Of a stretch of DNA of 64,000 nucleotides, positions 10,774 through 23,135 are shown in pieces (within the stretch, counting starts at the first letter, position 1; each line of letters starts with the position of its first letter). The notes beneath the pieces are model-generated. The model searched no databases, was not told the origin of the DNA, and was given only the letters and a program-made list of their open reading frames with translations. The position numbers and the translations under genes are program-made. This DNA is from Cytidiella melzeri (Eukaryota > Basidiomycota > Agaricomycetes > Polyporales > Irpicaceae), in the NCBI GenBank assembly GCA_022592445.1, contig JABYQR010000007.1:62001-126000 (forward strand), written 5' to 3'.

Positions 10774-12581
10774 TCACCCTCGATAAAACTTTGACTTTAC
10801 AAACGGCAAGGGAGTGATGACAGCCTTGCGCAGCTTGTTCCGCACGTCCACCTCGACCTCCGTACCCTTCTTGTGCCACCCGGACTGGACGTACCCCATC
10901 GCGATATTCTTTCCCAGAGTCGGGGAGGGAATGCCAGAGGTGACGGTTCCTACAGTCAAATTCAATATAACGGTGAGTAGCGCAGATGTAAGATGAAGCT
11001 GATGCACAAAGGGCAATAAAGCTGACCTATTTGCTCGCCGCCCGACGGAGCGATGATTTTCGCACCCTCTGCGAGGATGACAAACACGACAGATGTCAGT
11101 TCAGTGGAAGCAGCGCAAGCAAGATTTCAGCCAAAGAAAAATGACGTACGTCGTGCAGGTGCGCCTTCGACAATAAGACCTACACGGCGACGAGGCGGTC
11201 CGTCCTTGAGATGCTTGAGTACACCCTCATATCCAATAAAACCGCCAGTCTCCCTTCGCTCTTTTCCTGCAACCAAGTCCCAATGAGACCCTGACAAAAC
11301 CCACTCAAATTCAACGACTTACCGATGACCCACGTCAACCCAGCTTCCACGGGTGTCGTTTGCTCATCAAGGTCCTGACCGTACAAACACATCCCCGCCT
11401 CCAAACGCAAACTGTCCCGTGCCCCCAACCCCGTCAGCTGTACCGGCTCTTTCGAAAGCAAATCCGCAACCTCGAGCGTATTCGTCGGCGGGATCGATAT
11501 CTAGAAAGTAACAAAAAAAAGAGAGAAGCCCTGCTCTTCAATCTCAAAGCACACACACACACAACAACAACAAGAAACGCACCTCAAAACCATCCTCACC
11601 CGTATACCCTCCTCTTGCCACATGCAAATTGAAACCTTCGATCGGCACAAACGCGCTCTTCCCAAACGTCAACGCCCTCAAATCAAACGACGTCAACCCT
11701 TGCAAATACTTTGCCGCCTCCGGTCCTTGCAACGCCAACAACCCCCAACCCTCCAACACTTCGTGCTCCACCTCGCCATGTTTCTCCTTCCCCCCTCCTC
11801 CTGCCCCTCCTTGCTGGGCTGCTGCTTTTCCGGAGTTCCACTCTGCGAGTTTGGCAGCGAACCAAGCGAGGTCTCGTTCGCGTCTGCCGGCGTTGGTGAC
11901 GACGTACCAGGCGTCGTTGGCGTGTTTGGTGATGACAGTGTCGTCGATGATCCCCCCGGATTCGTTCAAGAGGACGGAGAGTGTGGAGGTGTACGGAGAG
12001 AGGGAGGAGAGGGAGGAAGGGGTGAGCCATTCGAGGAAGGCCGACGCCCCTGGGCCACGGAAACTGTTTGGTTTCGGTTGTTCATATTCGTTTGATTTGT
12101 TTGCGAAGTACGAACAGATGTCGAGCGGAGGATAGGCGAAAAAAGGGGAATTTGGAGTTCAGAGAAAGAGAGATAGATTGATTCGTACTTTGGAAACTCA
12201 CTTTGACTGCACCATATGCCCTACATCGAACAACCCTACACTCTCCCGTACGTGGTGGTGGCTCGCGACCGCGCCCACGGCACCGTACGCCAAAGGCATC
12301 GCGTACCCAGCGAACGGCACCATCTTGGCACCGTTGGAAACATGAAAGTCGTACAGACCCGTCTTTGCTAGCTGCCAAACCAAATCATCAAAAAATAGAA
12401 TCAGAACTAGAGCATCTGAGGGGTATTTTTTTGCAGTCATCGTAAGAACAAGACGTACGCTACTGCCCTCCGAGGTCGTCGCCAGACATCGTATGCGCAA
12501 AGCAGGACTGGGGCGTTTAGTCGTTGTTGTGTACAGGCTGCTGCTGCTGCCCACTCGATGAGATAGTGTTCGTAGCGACAT
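10774..12581 (-). CDS. GCV1: Aminomethyltransferase, glycine cleavage system T protein
   Basis: Mitochondrial T protein of the glycine cleavage complex: it releases ammonia from the aminomethyl group carried by H protein and passes the one-carbon unit to tetrahydrofolate. The ATG at 12581 opens a Ser/Arg-rich mitochondrial leader ([17 protein letters not shown]). Then come [46 protein letters not shown], a folate-fold segment with [62 protein letters not shown] and the C-terminal [23 protein letters not shown] and VKSKFYRG before the TAA/TAG stop at 10774. There are several introns; one near 12150 contains a purine-rich run. A Gly/Gln-rich insert ([17 protein letters not shown]) lies in the middle, probably a surface loop. 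Confidence 0.93.
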
Positions 12582-12860
12582 GATGACAGCTGTTCGTTTA
12601 AAAGTCCTCAACCTAGGAGAGTGTGTGTCGCTGATGTGGTGGTGGTGGTGGACCTGAATGTAGCTAGCCGGTGCTTGCGCCGTATATATATGCGCATATG
12701 TATGCGGACGGCCGCGGCGGCATTCTCTGTAGCAAAGGGGCCTTACCCCTCGGTGCACCAAGAGCCATACTTGCCTGACATTTATGCAGGTACTGCCGCG
12801 CCTAACTCAAATGGAAAAGGCGGATATGCGACTACATTGCTCGTTGTAAAAAAACATCTC

Positions 12861-14393
12861 CTAGCGCAAGCTCATACCTCCCATCTTCCCCGCCAGAGTG
12901 CTCGCACTGACCGGCACAACATTGCTCACATCCCACACCACCAACTTTCCATCCACACCCGACGTGCTCACCTTTGCCACCTGGCCCCCTCCCAACTCCT
13001 CATACACCCTCACATTCGTAATCGTATTCTGATGCACCGTAAACAACTCTGACTCCCCTCCACCTCCTCCAGACACAGGCGACCCAGGCACGCTCGAAAT
13101 CCCACGACTGTCCGCGTTCCGGAAGGTATTGAACGCAGAGCTCTGCAAACGGCCTACCGGAGAAGGCGCACCGCCAAACCCGGACCGTCCCCCGCCAGAC
13201 GCTTTGCTTGCGTGAGGGTCGTCGAGCGTGCCGACGAGCTGCCAGCCAGACTGGGCGGTCCCAGAAAAGACGAACGGCTGGCAGTCGTGTCCGGCGGCGA
13301 CGAGAGATTCTTCGCTCGTCCAGGCGAGGGTGACCAAGGGTAAAGTCGACATGCGGATGTTGAAGACGGCCGGTCCGCCGGGGTAGACGATACTGACGGA
13401 GCTGTCGTGACCTGCTATGGAATTAGATGGGAGAAGTGGGAGTGAGAGAATGGGTACTTGCTAGCAAAGGCGAGGACGTCTCCGGACGGGGAGAATCCAA
13501 CGGAATGCACCCAACCTCCCGCAGGGCTGGTGTATTCACCGCAAATAGTGTTGAATGGCAGTTTTTCTCCCCAAACAGAGGGCGCAGGTCTTGAGATGAT
13601 GCGACGGAGCTGAGTCAAGTGACGCCTGAAGAGTAAAAATGGCAGACGACGTACCGCTTGTCGACGTCCTTGATGTATGCAGAAAAGACGCGAGCCTTCA
13701 TGTCAGCGCTGCCTGCGGCGAGGAGGACATTGTTGGGATGCCAGTCGACGGACAAGACGGTGGACCGGATGGGTTTCTTCAACAGCCTGGAGACCCACCA
13801 GTCGCCTTCGGGGTCGAAAGAGCAAATGGCAATGGCGCTAGTGCAGAATGACGTGAGACCCAAGGAAAAATCAAACAAACGAGTTGGTGTGATGACGCAC
13901 CGTGCACCGCTGGCGACGGCAAACTTGTCCTCGTTCGGGCTCCATTTGACGTATGTCGCGGCTCTGTTGATGCGGAGCAAGACGAGGGTGGGCTTCCATA
14001 TGGGGTGGCCTGTTTGAGGATCAGGGGTGAGCTGCCAGACGTAGGCGTTGCGATCTTGAGCAGAGGTGACGATGCGATTGGAGTTGGGGGCCCAATCAAT
14101 GGAGGTGATCAGTTTGTCGTGCTGCAGGAGGTTTGGGGAGTAAGCGAAGGAGGATGACGTGCTGTTGGAGGATGGCACACCTCTGCCAGGGTCTCTGTGG
14201 ACTTCCAGTCGTTTCCTTTGCGAGAGAAGATGGTGACATCGTTCGAGTTTAGGCTGACAGCAACCTCTAGATTGGAGTGCAATGAGCAGCAGCGATGGCA
14301 GACAGAGACGAGACACTTACGGGAGCGATCTGCGTTGAAGGAGTGGGATGTGATGGGTGCTTGTGCGATGTTGAATACTTCTGGAGCAGCCAT
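12861..14393 (-). CDS. ARC40: Arp2/3 complex subunit 1 (ARPC1/Arc40)
   Basis: WD40 beta-propeller subunit of the Arp2/3 complex, which nucleates branched actin filaments at endocytic patches. The protein starts [20 protein letters not shown]. Signature blocks follow: [120 protein letters not shown] and [19 protein letters not shown]. The loop near the end ([17 protein letters not shown]...) fits the insert that contacts actin in this family, and the last blade ends [14 protein letters not shown]. At least five introns interrupt it. It is followed on the same strand by GCV1 after about 280 bases. A decayed partial copy lies at 9659-9972. Confidence 0.93.
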
Positions 14394-14774
14394 TGTTGCA
14401 GAGGACTCTGTACAGTCGACAACTGCGAGGATGAGAAGGAACAAGGCACAGTGAGTCGCGATAAAGTCGTTGAGCGTCTAGATGTGACACGTGATGGGGG
14501 CTGACGTAAGCGGGAGTTGCGGTTGGATGGGATACCTAATAGGGTATCCACTTCGTTCGAGGAGACGACCGCCACCTGGACGTGTTTGTCGGTCCATGTC
14601 GTGTCTTCATGCTCCACGTCGTGGGTTTGGTGCTCCACTGACGTCGCTCTGGCCGGCCGCGTCGGCCATTGTGGTTCGTGAAGCGCACACGCTAAATTGA
14701 CCGCTCATCAAGATTTAGTGGTTAAGGGGAATTCGGACCTGATTGCCGTTGTTATTCGTTCCTATTCGTGGTAT
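14394..14774. other. ARPC1 upstream region
   Basis: The stretch holds the presumed ARPC1 promoter on the minus strand. The open frame continuing upstream of the ARPC1 ATG shows no conserved motif and is probably untranslated leader. Confidence 0.35.
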
Positions 14775-15108
14775 TCATTGTATGTATCGCAAGATGTTGG
14801 TCCTAGCTACCAACGTTTCGTCATACACACGAGGGGGACCTTGGAGGCGGAGTCGAGCATGAACTAGCGTACGTAGTTGGCTCCGCTGGATCCACCAGAA
14901 GAAAAAAAAGAGGCGTACTGTATGGCGTAGGTGAATCCACTGGCGATGAGCTTGCGGCGGCTACGGAGATGATCTCGCGCAGCTGCAGCGCTGTCAAACG
15001 GGGAACGTTGTATGATGACTGAGGATGACCGAGCTCACCGAGTACAGCCAGTCTTTCGGTGAGTGACAATTTATTATCTTGTTCTACATTTGACCAAATC
15101 TTTTGCAT
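14775..15108 (-). CDS. Hypothetical small protein (about 90 residues)
   Basis: I do not recognise this gene. An ATG at 15108 opens MQKIWSNVEQDNKLSLTERL, followed by a helical, leucine-rich stretch up to VAAASSSPVDSPTPY. If an intron with donor GTACGC near 14920 and acceptor GCTAG near 14860 is removed, the frame continues HARLRLQGPPRVYDETLVAR and ends at a TGA at 14775-14777. Upstream of the ATG the frame stays open for about 17 codons (TPKRGAIFDTPNSVV) back to a stop, so the true start could lie in an earlier exon. An alternative reading is a decayed exon of a larger gene. Confidence 0.35.
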
Positions 15109-15965
15109 GACGACTGAATTGGGAGTGTCGAATATTGCGCCGCGTTTCGGGGTGCGGAATCATAAAGTACTTCCTGACAAGCCACAACACGCATTCACGT
15201 TGACGACTCCTCCGAATCGCGCGTGGGTACTTGGCACCGCTGCCCATCCTCGCTATCCAAAAGTTAACTCATGCGCGGCGCTCGCAGGTCTCTCTCTCGC
15301 GTATAGGTGCGTCATCCGCAGGTATCCTCTCGCAGACAACCCACCCACCCCCTCCACCGCCGAGCTCAGCCAAATTACGCCGCCGGCTGTGGTTCCTACG
15401 CACCAGATCCAGAAACAACGAACCAGATCCAGACCAATCTACGTCTCGACTTGAACCACGCGCAGGCGATCTATCCATAAACGGGTACACCCATCCTACG
15501 TCTTCTCTCAAAGTTCAAAGGGAAGTTTGTTTACGTGTCTCACTCTGCCCAATCATCGCAACCCTCCCCCCGCTCCCTCCCCTCCAGCTCCTTGTCGGCG
15601 CCGTACCCACTCGTGGTGCCCTCCGCATGTCGACCGTACCAAATCCATGCCGTCTCGCTTCGTGGATCATTCACCACGGTGCGCCTTTGTCAATGTCATC
15701 AGTCTACTGCTTGTCGAGAAAATTCTTATACAGTGTGATTACGCGAAGCGGTACGGTAACAGATTATACAGGCATTCTATTTACAATCTACGAGTCCAGT
15801 GGACACCCACAAATTAGGCAGCAGCGTTGACAAGGATTAAGTGGACATACGGCATATGCGACGACGACGACGACGATTAGGCACTGGACAGCAATTAATA
15901 AAGCGACTGAAAGCGACGGATGAAGCAAAACGAGGAAAAATTCAAACGCGGCGGCGTGGCCTCGC
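15109..15965. other. Intergenic with short (CGA)n run
   Basis: No supported gene. A short GAC/CGA trinucleotide run lies near 15858-15878. Open frames here are proline/serine-rich and look like translated non-coding DNA. Confidence 0.35.
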
Positions 15966-16969
15966 TCAGGTGTAGCACCTAGAGAACGTATCCGGGGGCA
16001 ACTCGGCAGGCCACCGACCCATCGAGATCACCGTCTCCCACTCCGAGGCTTGCGAGCGGTACAGGTCTAGCGCCGCCCGTGCGTTCTCCACCTGAAGAAG
16101 ACGAGAAACAGAGGTGAGCCAAGCCAGTCAACGTCGGCTCGGAAAAGACAAATCAACTGAAGAGACAGACGTACAGAGTCGAGTGTTCCCTCTTGAACAC
16201 GGCGGCGCATCAACCGCCACATGAGCGTTGGGAGACCGATGACTTGGTTCGACTGCAGCGCGGTGCGGAAGGGTCGGTACAGGGCGACGTCTCGCGTGGC
16301 CACGCCGGGATGGGGTACGCCCAGCACTGTGTTTGTGACGACAACAGCCAAAGACGTGAGTTGCGGCGTTCTCAAGGAGGAGAGTACTCACCTGACAAGT
16401 CATTCCAGAGGGTGTACCCCACAACGACCTTTTCACGCAGGAGGTTTGCGACGTCCTGCTGGACTTCTGCAAACGGCCGTGCGTTGGCTGCGTGTGGAGA
16501 ACAGACAGACATGGTGAGTGTCGATTCTGCAACTTTGGGAGAGAGAGAGAAAGATGCTCACCACTCGACAGATGGCGCGGTTCTATCCCCGTAATCGCGG
16601 TACGGTAATCTGTAACGTGCATCAATGGTTGGACGTAGGTGTCCATGACTACATGGCCCCGGTAGTTGACCACCGAGACTCTTCTAAAACTCGACGTGAT
16701 CAGCAAGTGCAGCAGAGACTTGGAATGGCAGGCAAGCGGCTGACATACGCGACCATAGACGTCCCGCCTCCCGTGCCGACTCCGACGACCAAGCACGACA
16801 CGCTGAGGAATTGGTCAGGTGACGGGATAGAATATTTCGCTGGCATTGGGCGGATTAAAAAAAAGCAGGTGAGTGTAGGAGATTGAGAGAGAAGATAGAG
16901 CTGACGGAACGTCGACGACGGGAGGGGATGTGGTGGTTTGCTGGGTGTGTGCTGTTCATGCTGGGACAT
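15966..16969 (-). CDS. REX4-like 3'-5' exonuclease homologue, catalytic residues lost
   Basis: The fold is that of RNA exonuclease 4/ISG20 (DEDDh family), which trims rRNA precursors. Exons join in frame through GT...AG introns: VGVGTGGGTSMVA + RVSVVNYRGHVVMDTYVQP, VTDYRTAITGIEPRHL, ANARPFAEVQQDVANLL, VVVGYTLWNDLS + VLGVPHPGVATRDVALYRPF, IGLPTLMWRLMRRRVQEGTLDS + VENARAALDLYRSQASEWE, ending TFSRCYT at the TGA at 15966-15968. The family motif LDCEMVGVG reads VSCLVVGVG here, so the catalytic Asp and Glu are Ser and Leu. The usual HDSxED reads LDSVEN, so the His and last Asp are Leu and Asn. Only the Asp of WNDL remains. Orderly splicing and conserved flanks suggest a maintained protein. The N-terminus (ATG at 16969) is tentative. 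Confidence 0.8.
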
Positions 16970-19257
16970 ATTGCGAGGTAAATATATTGCCCTCCACCCC
17001 CAACGGCCGACGCCACGTCCTTGGGATTTTTTATTTGACATGGGCCTGTTCTCAGCAAATGCCAAAATTCTGTTTGCGATTTGCCGAACAGCGAGAAGCT
17101 TCTGGGGTGCCAATAAAGAACGAACAACAATGAAACCAAGCATTCATAAAAACGACAAGTCGAGACTGGAGCTTGGGGAGGGAACTGCGCCGCTACGATG
17201 AAAGTTGACGTCGAACCTACGCCGCCCGAATGCCCGCCCTTTTTTGTTGTTGTTGGAGAGATCTCGGGAACGCGGGAGGGGACGTACGCTTATCTTACCC
17301 GGGAGATTGCAGATTCGTTGTGTGGCCAGGCTGCATTTTGGACACATGCATGGAATATCTTTGGGAGTGTGTGGACTGGGTCTCGAACAGTCGATGGCTG
17401 GTTCTTCTTGTGCGATCGTGATCTGGTGCGTACGGTAAACCATGTCTCTCGGCTGCTTCCACCTACGCAGAAAAGAAAAATATCCTGTTGCTCCTCGGAC
17501 TCACGGTCGGCACGAACAAGAAAACATGTGCGGTTTACGTGAGCAAGCCACCACCACACACACTGTGGCGGGGAGGGGGACGCGAACTTTGTGAAAACAA
17601 ACAGGCTCAATACATGCGTTTGTTTTGTTTTTGGTTCCAAGTTGCAATGCACCCCTGAGAGGGGAGGGAAGGGGGACCCTCGCCTCGCGTACCAGTGGCA
17701 TTTCTCGGCTACGGCTACATTAGCCATTGAGGAGTGGAAGAGCCCTGCCTGCCGGTGCTGGCAAAGCTGTCGGAGTCTCTCTTTTCGTCCCTGGGAGTCC
17801 CAAATATTCCCTCATATTCAGTCCGCGACGCCGCCATCCGCTTTGATAGGTTCAAAGCTTTTCTTACGACAAGAGAAAACACCACACAACGTCACATCGC
17901 TCAAAGAAGAGAAAAAAACATGTGGTAACATATATTAGGGTTCGCGTTTTCTAATTCAAAGTCATTAATCATTTGAACCATTACAAACCTAAACTCCACG
18001 CAAATTCTAAAACTGCGAATACTTGTAGTCGTTAGTCAAATGGGCGCAGGGTCGCCGCGCCCCCTCCTGCCTCCCCCGCCTCCCAAATTAGCCTGAGAGT
18101 ACTTGAGTGTGGCTTACTACTAGTACTGCACTTGCCACATACGGGCCGCCTCGCTACTGAGTTCGGGTCGCGGCGCGATCCATCATGGCAGTTGTGTTAC
18201 AATAACATATGTCAGGGGAGAGCTTTGCTTCTCCGCCGGCCGCGTTGCTGTACGTTCTGTCGGATACATCTTCCCTTTGGGTCGTGGTCACGGTTCCTTA
18301 CTGATGTTTTCCCAAACGTCGGGTAATACTGTACACTACTGTAGATGCTGTCAATGAATCGGCGCTCTCCCCTCACGTAAACCCCGAGAACCCCATGACG
18401 TCCCTTTTTTTCTTCTTTTTCATCCAACCTTTGTCATAATAACGCGCGCACGCTGTGCCCTACAAAACAAGCAAGTAGCATGCACAGTGCAAAGTAAACC
18501 GCGGGGTTAAGCATGGTCGCGAAAGTGGATTATGTCCAGTCACGGTGCTGGCCTGTCCGTCGAGAACGGCGGGATGTTTCGAAAGCTGAGTCGGTGGGCT
18601 TGCATGTCTCGTTCAATTGCGACCACACACACACAACTTCAAAGCACGGATGCACTTTGAGAAGATTATATTCACATATAGAGATTAATCTCTATAGGGA
18701 GGGTCCAAGATCTGCCAAGTCTTTTCCAGATCTCCCACCAGATCCCCTTGAACTTGCGGTGGAGTCGTTGGTGGACGGGCCTAGGCTGAGCTCCAAGAAA
18801 AATCGCCCCTCTTAGAGATTTTTGATGGCTTTTTTCCGAGAAAGGAAGGTCTTGCTGTTCGGATATTAAATAAATAAATACATTGTGTTTCCGCAGTACC
18901 GGGGTTTACAACTTGGTACTTTTGATCGTGTCAAAGGTGGTGAAACGCTCCTTCAGCTGTCGATATATGATGCTTGCGAGTCAACAGGTTTAGCCTATCT
19001 ATCGTGCGTGCGTATCATGTCACATAGTCCATCGACGGCACACACACTCTCTCTGTCTCTGTCTCTCGCTCACAGTGAGGATCCATTCTTTTCGGAAATC
19101 GGTTCACACCAGAACAACGAACAGATAGAACTTGAAGATAATATTATATGAATGGATGGTACACAATACAGATGTCCTCAAAACGTCCAAAACTTCCCGC
19201 GGGCACACAAATCGTGATGCGAACGAAAAAAAGAGAAACGATCAGGTGAGGGGCAGG
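16970..19257. other. 2.3 kb gene-poor stretch
   Basis: No gene is supported. Open frames at 17198-17542 (+) and 17290-17727 (-) overlap each other and show no family motif. The region contains a perfect 20-base palindrome at 18677-18696, a short AAAT run near 18867 and a CT-rich run near 19046-19070. The right end is downstream of the coiled-coil gene. Confidence 0.4.
18677..18696. repeat. Perfect 20-base palindrome
   Basis: The bases TATAGAGATTAATCTCTATA read the same on both strands. It lies in non-coding DNA between the REX4-like gene and the coiled-coil gene. It could be a binding site for a dimeric factor or chance in AT-rich DNA. Confidence 0.7.
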
Positions 19258-22200
19258 TCAACTACCCATAAAATTCTGCGCTCGGCCGTCTATATGCGGC
19301 CGTGACGAGGACGACGAAGAGGACGGCGCAGTCCTGCTAGACGCCTGCCCCGAACCCGACTTGATCTTCAGCCAACCCTTCTTCAACGCGTTCGACTTTG
19401 AACGAGGGCTGTTGGTGACATCGGCGATGATGGGAGGGCCAGTCGCCGCGCGTCTCGAGGGAGAGGTGGCTTGGGAGGGCATTGGCCGCGAGGTGGAGGC
19501 TCCTCCGCGCATTGGCGTAAACCCGAGCTTGCGGCTCCCTCTAGGCGTTCGAGCTCCCTCTAACCGACCAACGGGAGCGCTGTCAACGGAAAAGTACTGC
19601 ACAGGTACGCTCTCGTGATCTTCAAAGTCGTCAGGAGCACGTCTCTTCCTACTACCAGATGATGAGGACGAAGACGATGCCGGAAGCTGGGGTTGAGACT
19701 GCTCAGACGGTTGGTGCATGTGTGGAACGGGTGGTATAGGACATTGTGGTGGGAGATGTCTGCGCTCTGGAGTGCGCACTCGGAAGATCGACTTGATGGC
19801 TTCAGGAGTCTTTGGTCTTGAGACCGCCGCGGGTCCAGTGACCGACCTAGACCTCGACGAGCTAGGCACCGGGTCCCGTATCGCCTGCTGCTGCGAATGT
19901 TCCGCCGACGCAGCAGGTGTCAGTAGAGGCGGGCCAGACGAGCCTGCAGGGAGTAGTGGTAGCGCCTTTGGAGTAGAATCCTGACTACTAGCTTCCAGCT
20001 TGGCCACCTTCTCCTGCAACGCCTTGACCTTACGTGTCAAGGCTTCGACCTTGCTCACAAGCTTCTTTTTGTCCTTGTTATATCTACAGGCCGTCATTAG
20101 CACAGCACACATCCGCAGCTGGGAAAACGTACTGGATGAAGCGGTCGTCATTCTCCTCAATCTCGATGTTCTTGTTTTGAAGCAGTTTCTCTAGGTCCTC
20201 GTTCTTCTCCTGCAGCTCGAGAACCGTCTCCTGAAGCTCCGAGTTTGCTTGAAGCTTAACCAACTGCGAGTTCAGAGATTCGACAACCTCCTTGTGCTTG
20301 ATAGCCTGCAGTGTGAGCTGCATCTCGGCCGACTTTGCATCCTGTTCAGAACGGCCGTAATCCGCACGCGCAGCATTGAGTTTCTCTTGGAGCTCGCCGA
20401 TCTCTTGCTCGCTGAATGAAGCAGTCAATACAATAGTTGTATGTCCGAAGGACGGTACATACCGGTCCTTTATCGTGATATCCTTCGACCGTTGTAGAGA
20501 CAACGAGCGTTGTATATCTGCCTGCAGAGCAGTGGCATGCGCTTGCACCTCGTCTTTCTGACGCTGCACGTCATTCAACGCTTCCTCTGTCTCGTGCAGA
20601 CGTTGCTGGACAGCTTCGATCTCCGCCTCGAGATGTGATCGTGAAGCTTCTGCTGCTTGCAGCTTCTCGTGCGCGGCATCCAACTGTACCTGGTGCTCTG
20701 TAGCATCATGGGTATGGCGCTCAATCGCAGCTTTGAGGTCAAGCTTGGTCCCCTCCAGTGCAGCATCAGCGGCGACTAAGCTGTCCTCTAGCTCGTGCCT
20801 TTGCTGAATAGATTCGTCGTAACGTGTCTGCAGCTCGTCAAGAGCCTGCTGGCTGAGGACATTCTGTGCTGTTGCGTCGTCTAAGCGTTGCCTGAGTGAT
20901 GCTGCATCCGCACTATGCTGCAGCCGAAGTGTCTGCAGCTCGTCCTGTAATTGCTCCTTCGCTTGTTCGATGTCGGCTAGCTCCCGTCTTCGCTCCTCGA
21001 GCTCCGTTACGTTGGACGCGTGCTCAACGAGCAGGTCGTCGTAATTCTTGCTGGCCTCTTCCAACGCGCGTTTGACACCCTCAACCTCTTCCCGAAGAGA
21101 GTCAACCTGCGCGGAACGTCGGCCTTCAGCGAGCTTAAACTCATCTTCTATGCCCTTTGTTCGCTCGATCTCGTGCAGGGCCGTCTCCAAGCTCTGCTGC
21201 AACTCATCTTTCGAGGCATTTAGGTCTTCCAAAACCTGCCTGTGCGCTGACTCCAAGTTCGCCCTCTCAAGTCGTGCATCCTCCAGCTGTTCCGCAGTTC
21301 GGGTGAGCTGCGTACGAAGACCGGATGCCTCCTGCTCGAACTTGACTCGCACCTCGTCGAGTTGGGCGCGCAAGGAGCTCTCTTCTTGAGCTCTGGCAGA
21401 GCTTTCTGACAGATGAGCATGAAGCTCGTCTTGAGCGTGTGAGAGATGAGCGAGAGCCTGGTCGCGCTCCTGTTGGAGAGTGTCGAGGGACTGTTGCAGG
21501 GAATCGTAACGTTCTTGCATTGTCTGAACATTACTTTCTTGCTCGGTCCTGTGGCTGAGAAGAGTCTCGTGTCGCGCTTGTAGTGCTGCGAACTCATGAA
21601 GATGAGTTTCGAACTGCTGCTTCACCTCCGCGAGCTCGGCTTGCAATGAGAGCACATACTCCTTTCGTAGCTGTGAAACAGAGCCTAATTGCCTAAAGTC
21701 GGTGAGGACTGTTGCGAGAGCGGTAGTAGCGCTGGTCATCTGTTGTCCTACATCGGCACGGAGAAGCTCGGAGTCGTGCAGTTGACATTCAATATTGCGT
21801 AATTCCGCCATGGCAGTTTGGTGAGAGCTGGAAACGTGTTCTACGGAGGACAGAGAAGCGATCGTGTCCTGCCGCGCGTCGCGGAGCTGATGCGATAGCT
21901 TGACGATCCTTGCGTCGCAGCGAGCCACAGTCCTTGAGAAGCTACTAGAGATCTGCCGCCTCTTAGCACACGCGCCAACAGCCACACGTACCACCGCCGC
22001 AACCTCGGATTCCCTCTGGCGGTCCATGGCCTGCAAGGTTTCCTCCAAATTCTCTGCAGACTCCTCCAACCTCTCACACCTCCTCAGCGCCTCGTCCCTC
22101 TCCTCCCTTGTGGTCCTGCAGTCCTCAATCATCGCTAGCTTCTCCGCTTCCGCTGTCTCAAGCTCGTTCGTCATCTCCATCACCCGCTCTTCCTGCAACT

Positions 22201-23135
22201 TCAAATTGGTCTCCAGCCTTTTGATGTCGTGTTGATGTATGCCGATTTGCTCAGTGCGACGCAAAATTCGCTGCTCCTGGCCTTCGATTTGCTGCCGGAG
22301 CGTTCGCAGCTGCTCACTAGAAGACATAGCAGCCAGCTGCTTGGATTGTAAGGTACTGTATCGGGTCTCTACCTCCGCAACTTCCTCCTTCGCAGTATTC
22401 AGGTCCTGCTCGAGATGGGTAATCTGTAAGGCCAGAGAGTTTCGTTGTGACTCAGTCTCCTCGAGCTGTTTCATGGTCTCTCCGAGTCGATCCTCCGAGT
22501 GAGCGAGGGCATCCGACAACTCTTCTTCGTTCTTGTGGCTTAGATCAAGCTCCTCCTTGTAGCGAGCAATCAGGGCGGTTAAGTCCGCGTTGCGTGACTC
22601 GAGCGTCGCTAGCTTGTACTCCGTAGAGGCCAGGCTATCCCTCATCTCGACATCTTCACAGTGTACCTTGTGCAGAGTAGCTTCCCTTTCCTTCGCCAGA
22701 CTCTCCGCCTCCTTCGACTTCGCCTTCGCCTGCTCGAGAGCACGGGCTGCAGTGTCAAGACGGGTGGCATATAGCTGACGTTCCGCGTCACAGCGTTGTG
22801 CAACAATCACAGATACAAGTGCGGTGCGTTGTAGGTGGGTAATCGTGGTTCGTGAGGATGAAGCGGAAGGGCTATTGTGCTGGGAGTGCTTGTGTAGCTG
22901 AGCGCGCAAGGACTTGATGGTGAACTGACTTTCGGCCTTGAGGAAGTCAAGATCCCGTTCTTGGGCTTCACTCTTCGACCGGTAATTGTCTCGTTCTCCT
23001 CGCACCCGTTCAAGTCTTGCGACCAACTTCTTGATGTCGTCTAGGGAGAAATCTGCGAGCTAATTGTCAGCAACATTGAACGGGATAGTGTTTAGTGTCC
23101 CACAGCTTACCTCCCGTCTGTATGTCTACGTCCAT
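19258..23135 (-). CDS. Long coiled-coil protein of unknown function
   Basis: About 1260 residues. The ATG at 23135 opens MDVDIQTG, and an intron (GTAAGC donor near 23110, acceptor near 23058) joins in frame to DFSLDDIKKLVARLERVRGE. From there to about residue 980 the sequence is almost pure heptad repeat, rich in Glu, Leu, Gln, Arg and Ala (for example LQEERVMEMTNELETAEAEK), as in myosin tails, SMC arms and golgins. No ATPase head is present. Introns near 20403-20460 and 20100-20147 can be removed in frame. The C-terminal 280 residues are low-complexity Ser/Pro-rich, with basic patches (SGSRKRRAPDDFE) and repeated SP/TP sites (TPERR, TPRGSRKLGFTP, NSPRSKS) that suggest kinase regulation, ending GRAQNFMGS. 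A scaffold role, for example at spindle pole, Golgi or chromosome, is inference only. Confidence 0.8.

Noticed and set aside
11622..12135. Long plus-strand frames opposite GCV1
   Set aside because: They are antisense shadows of the GCV1 exons, whose minus-strand motifs are unambiguous.
17198..17727. Overlapping open frames on both strands in GC-rich DNA
   Set aside because: They overlap each other, lack motifs, and carry splice-like words only by chance.
21048..22778. Several serine-rich plus-strand frames opposite the coiled-coil gene
   Set aside because: Reverse complement of Glu/Gln/Leu-rich codons gives Ser-rich open frames; they are shadows.
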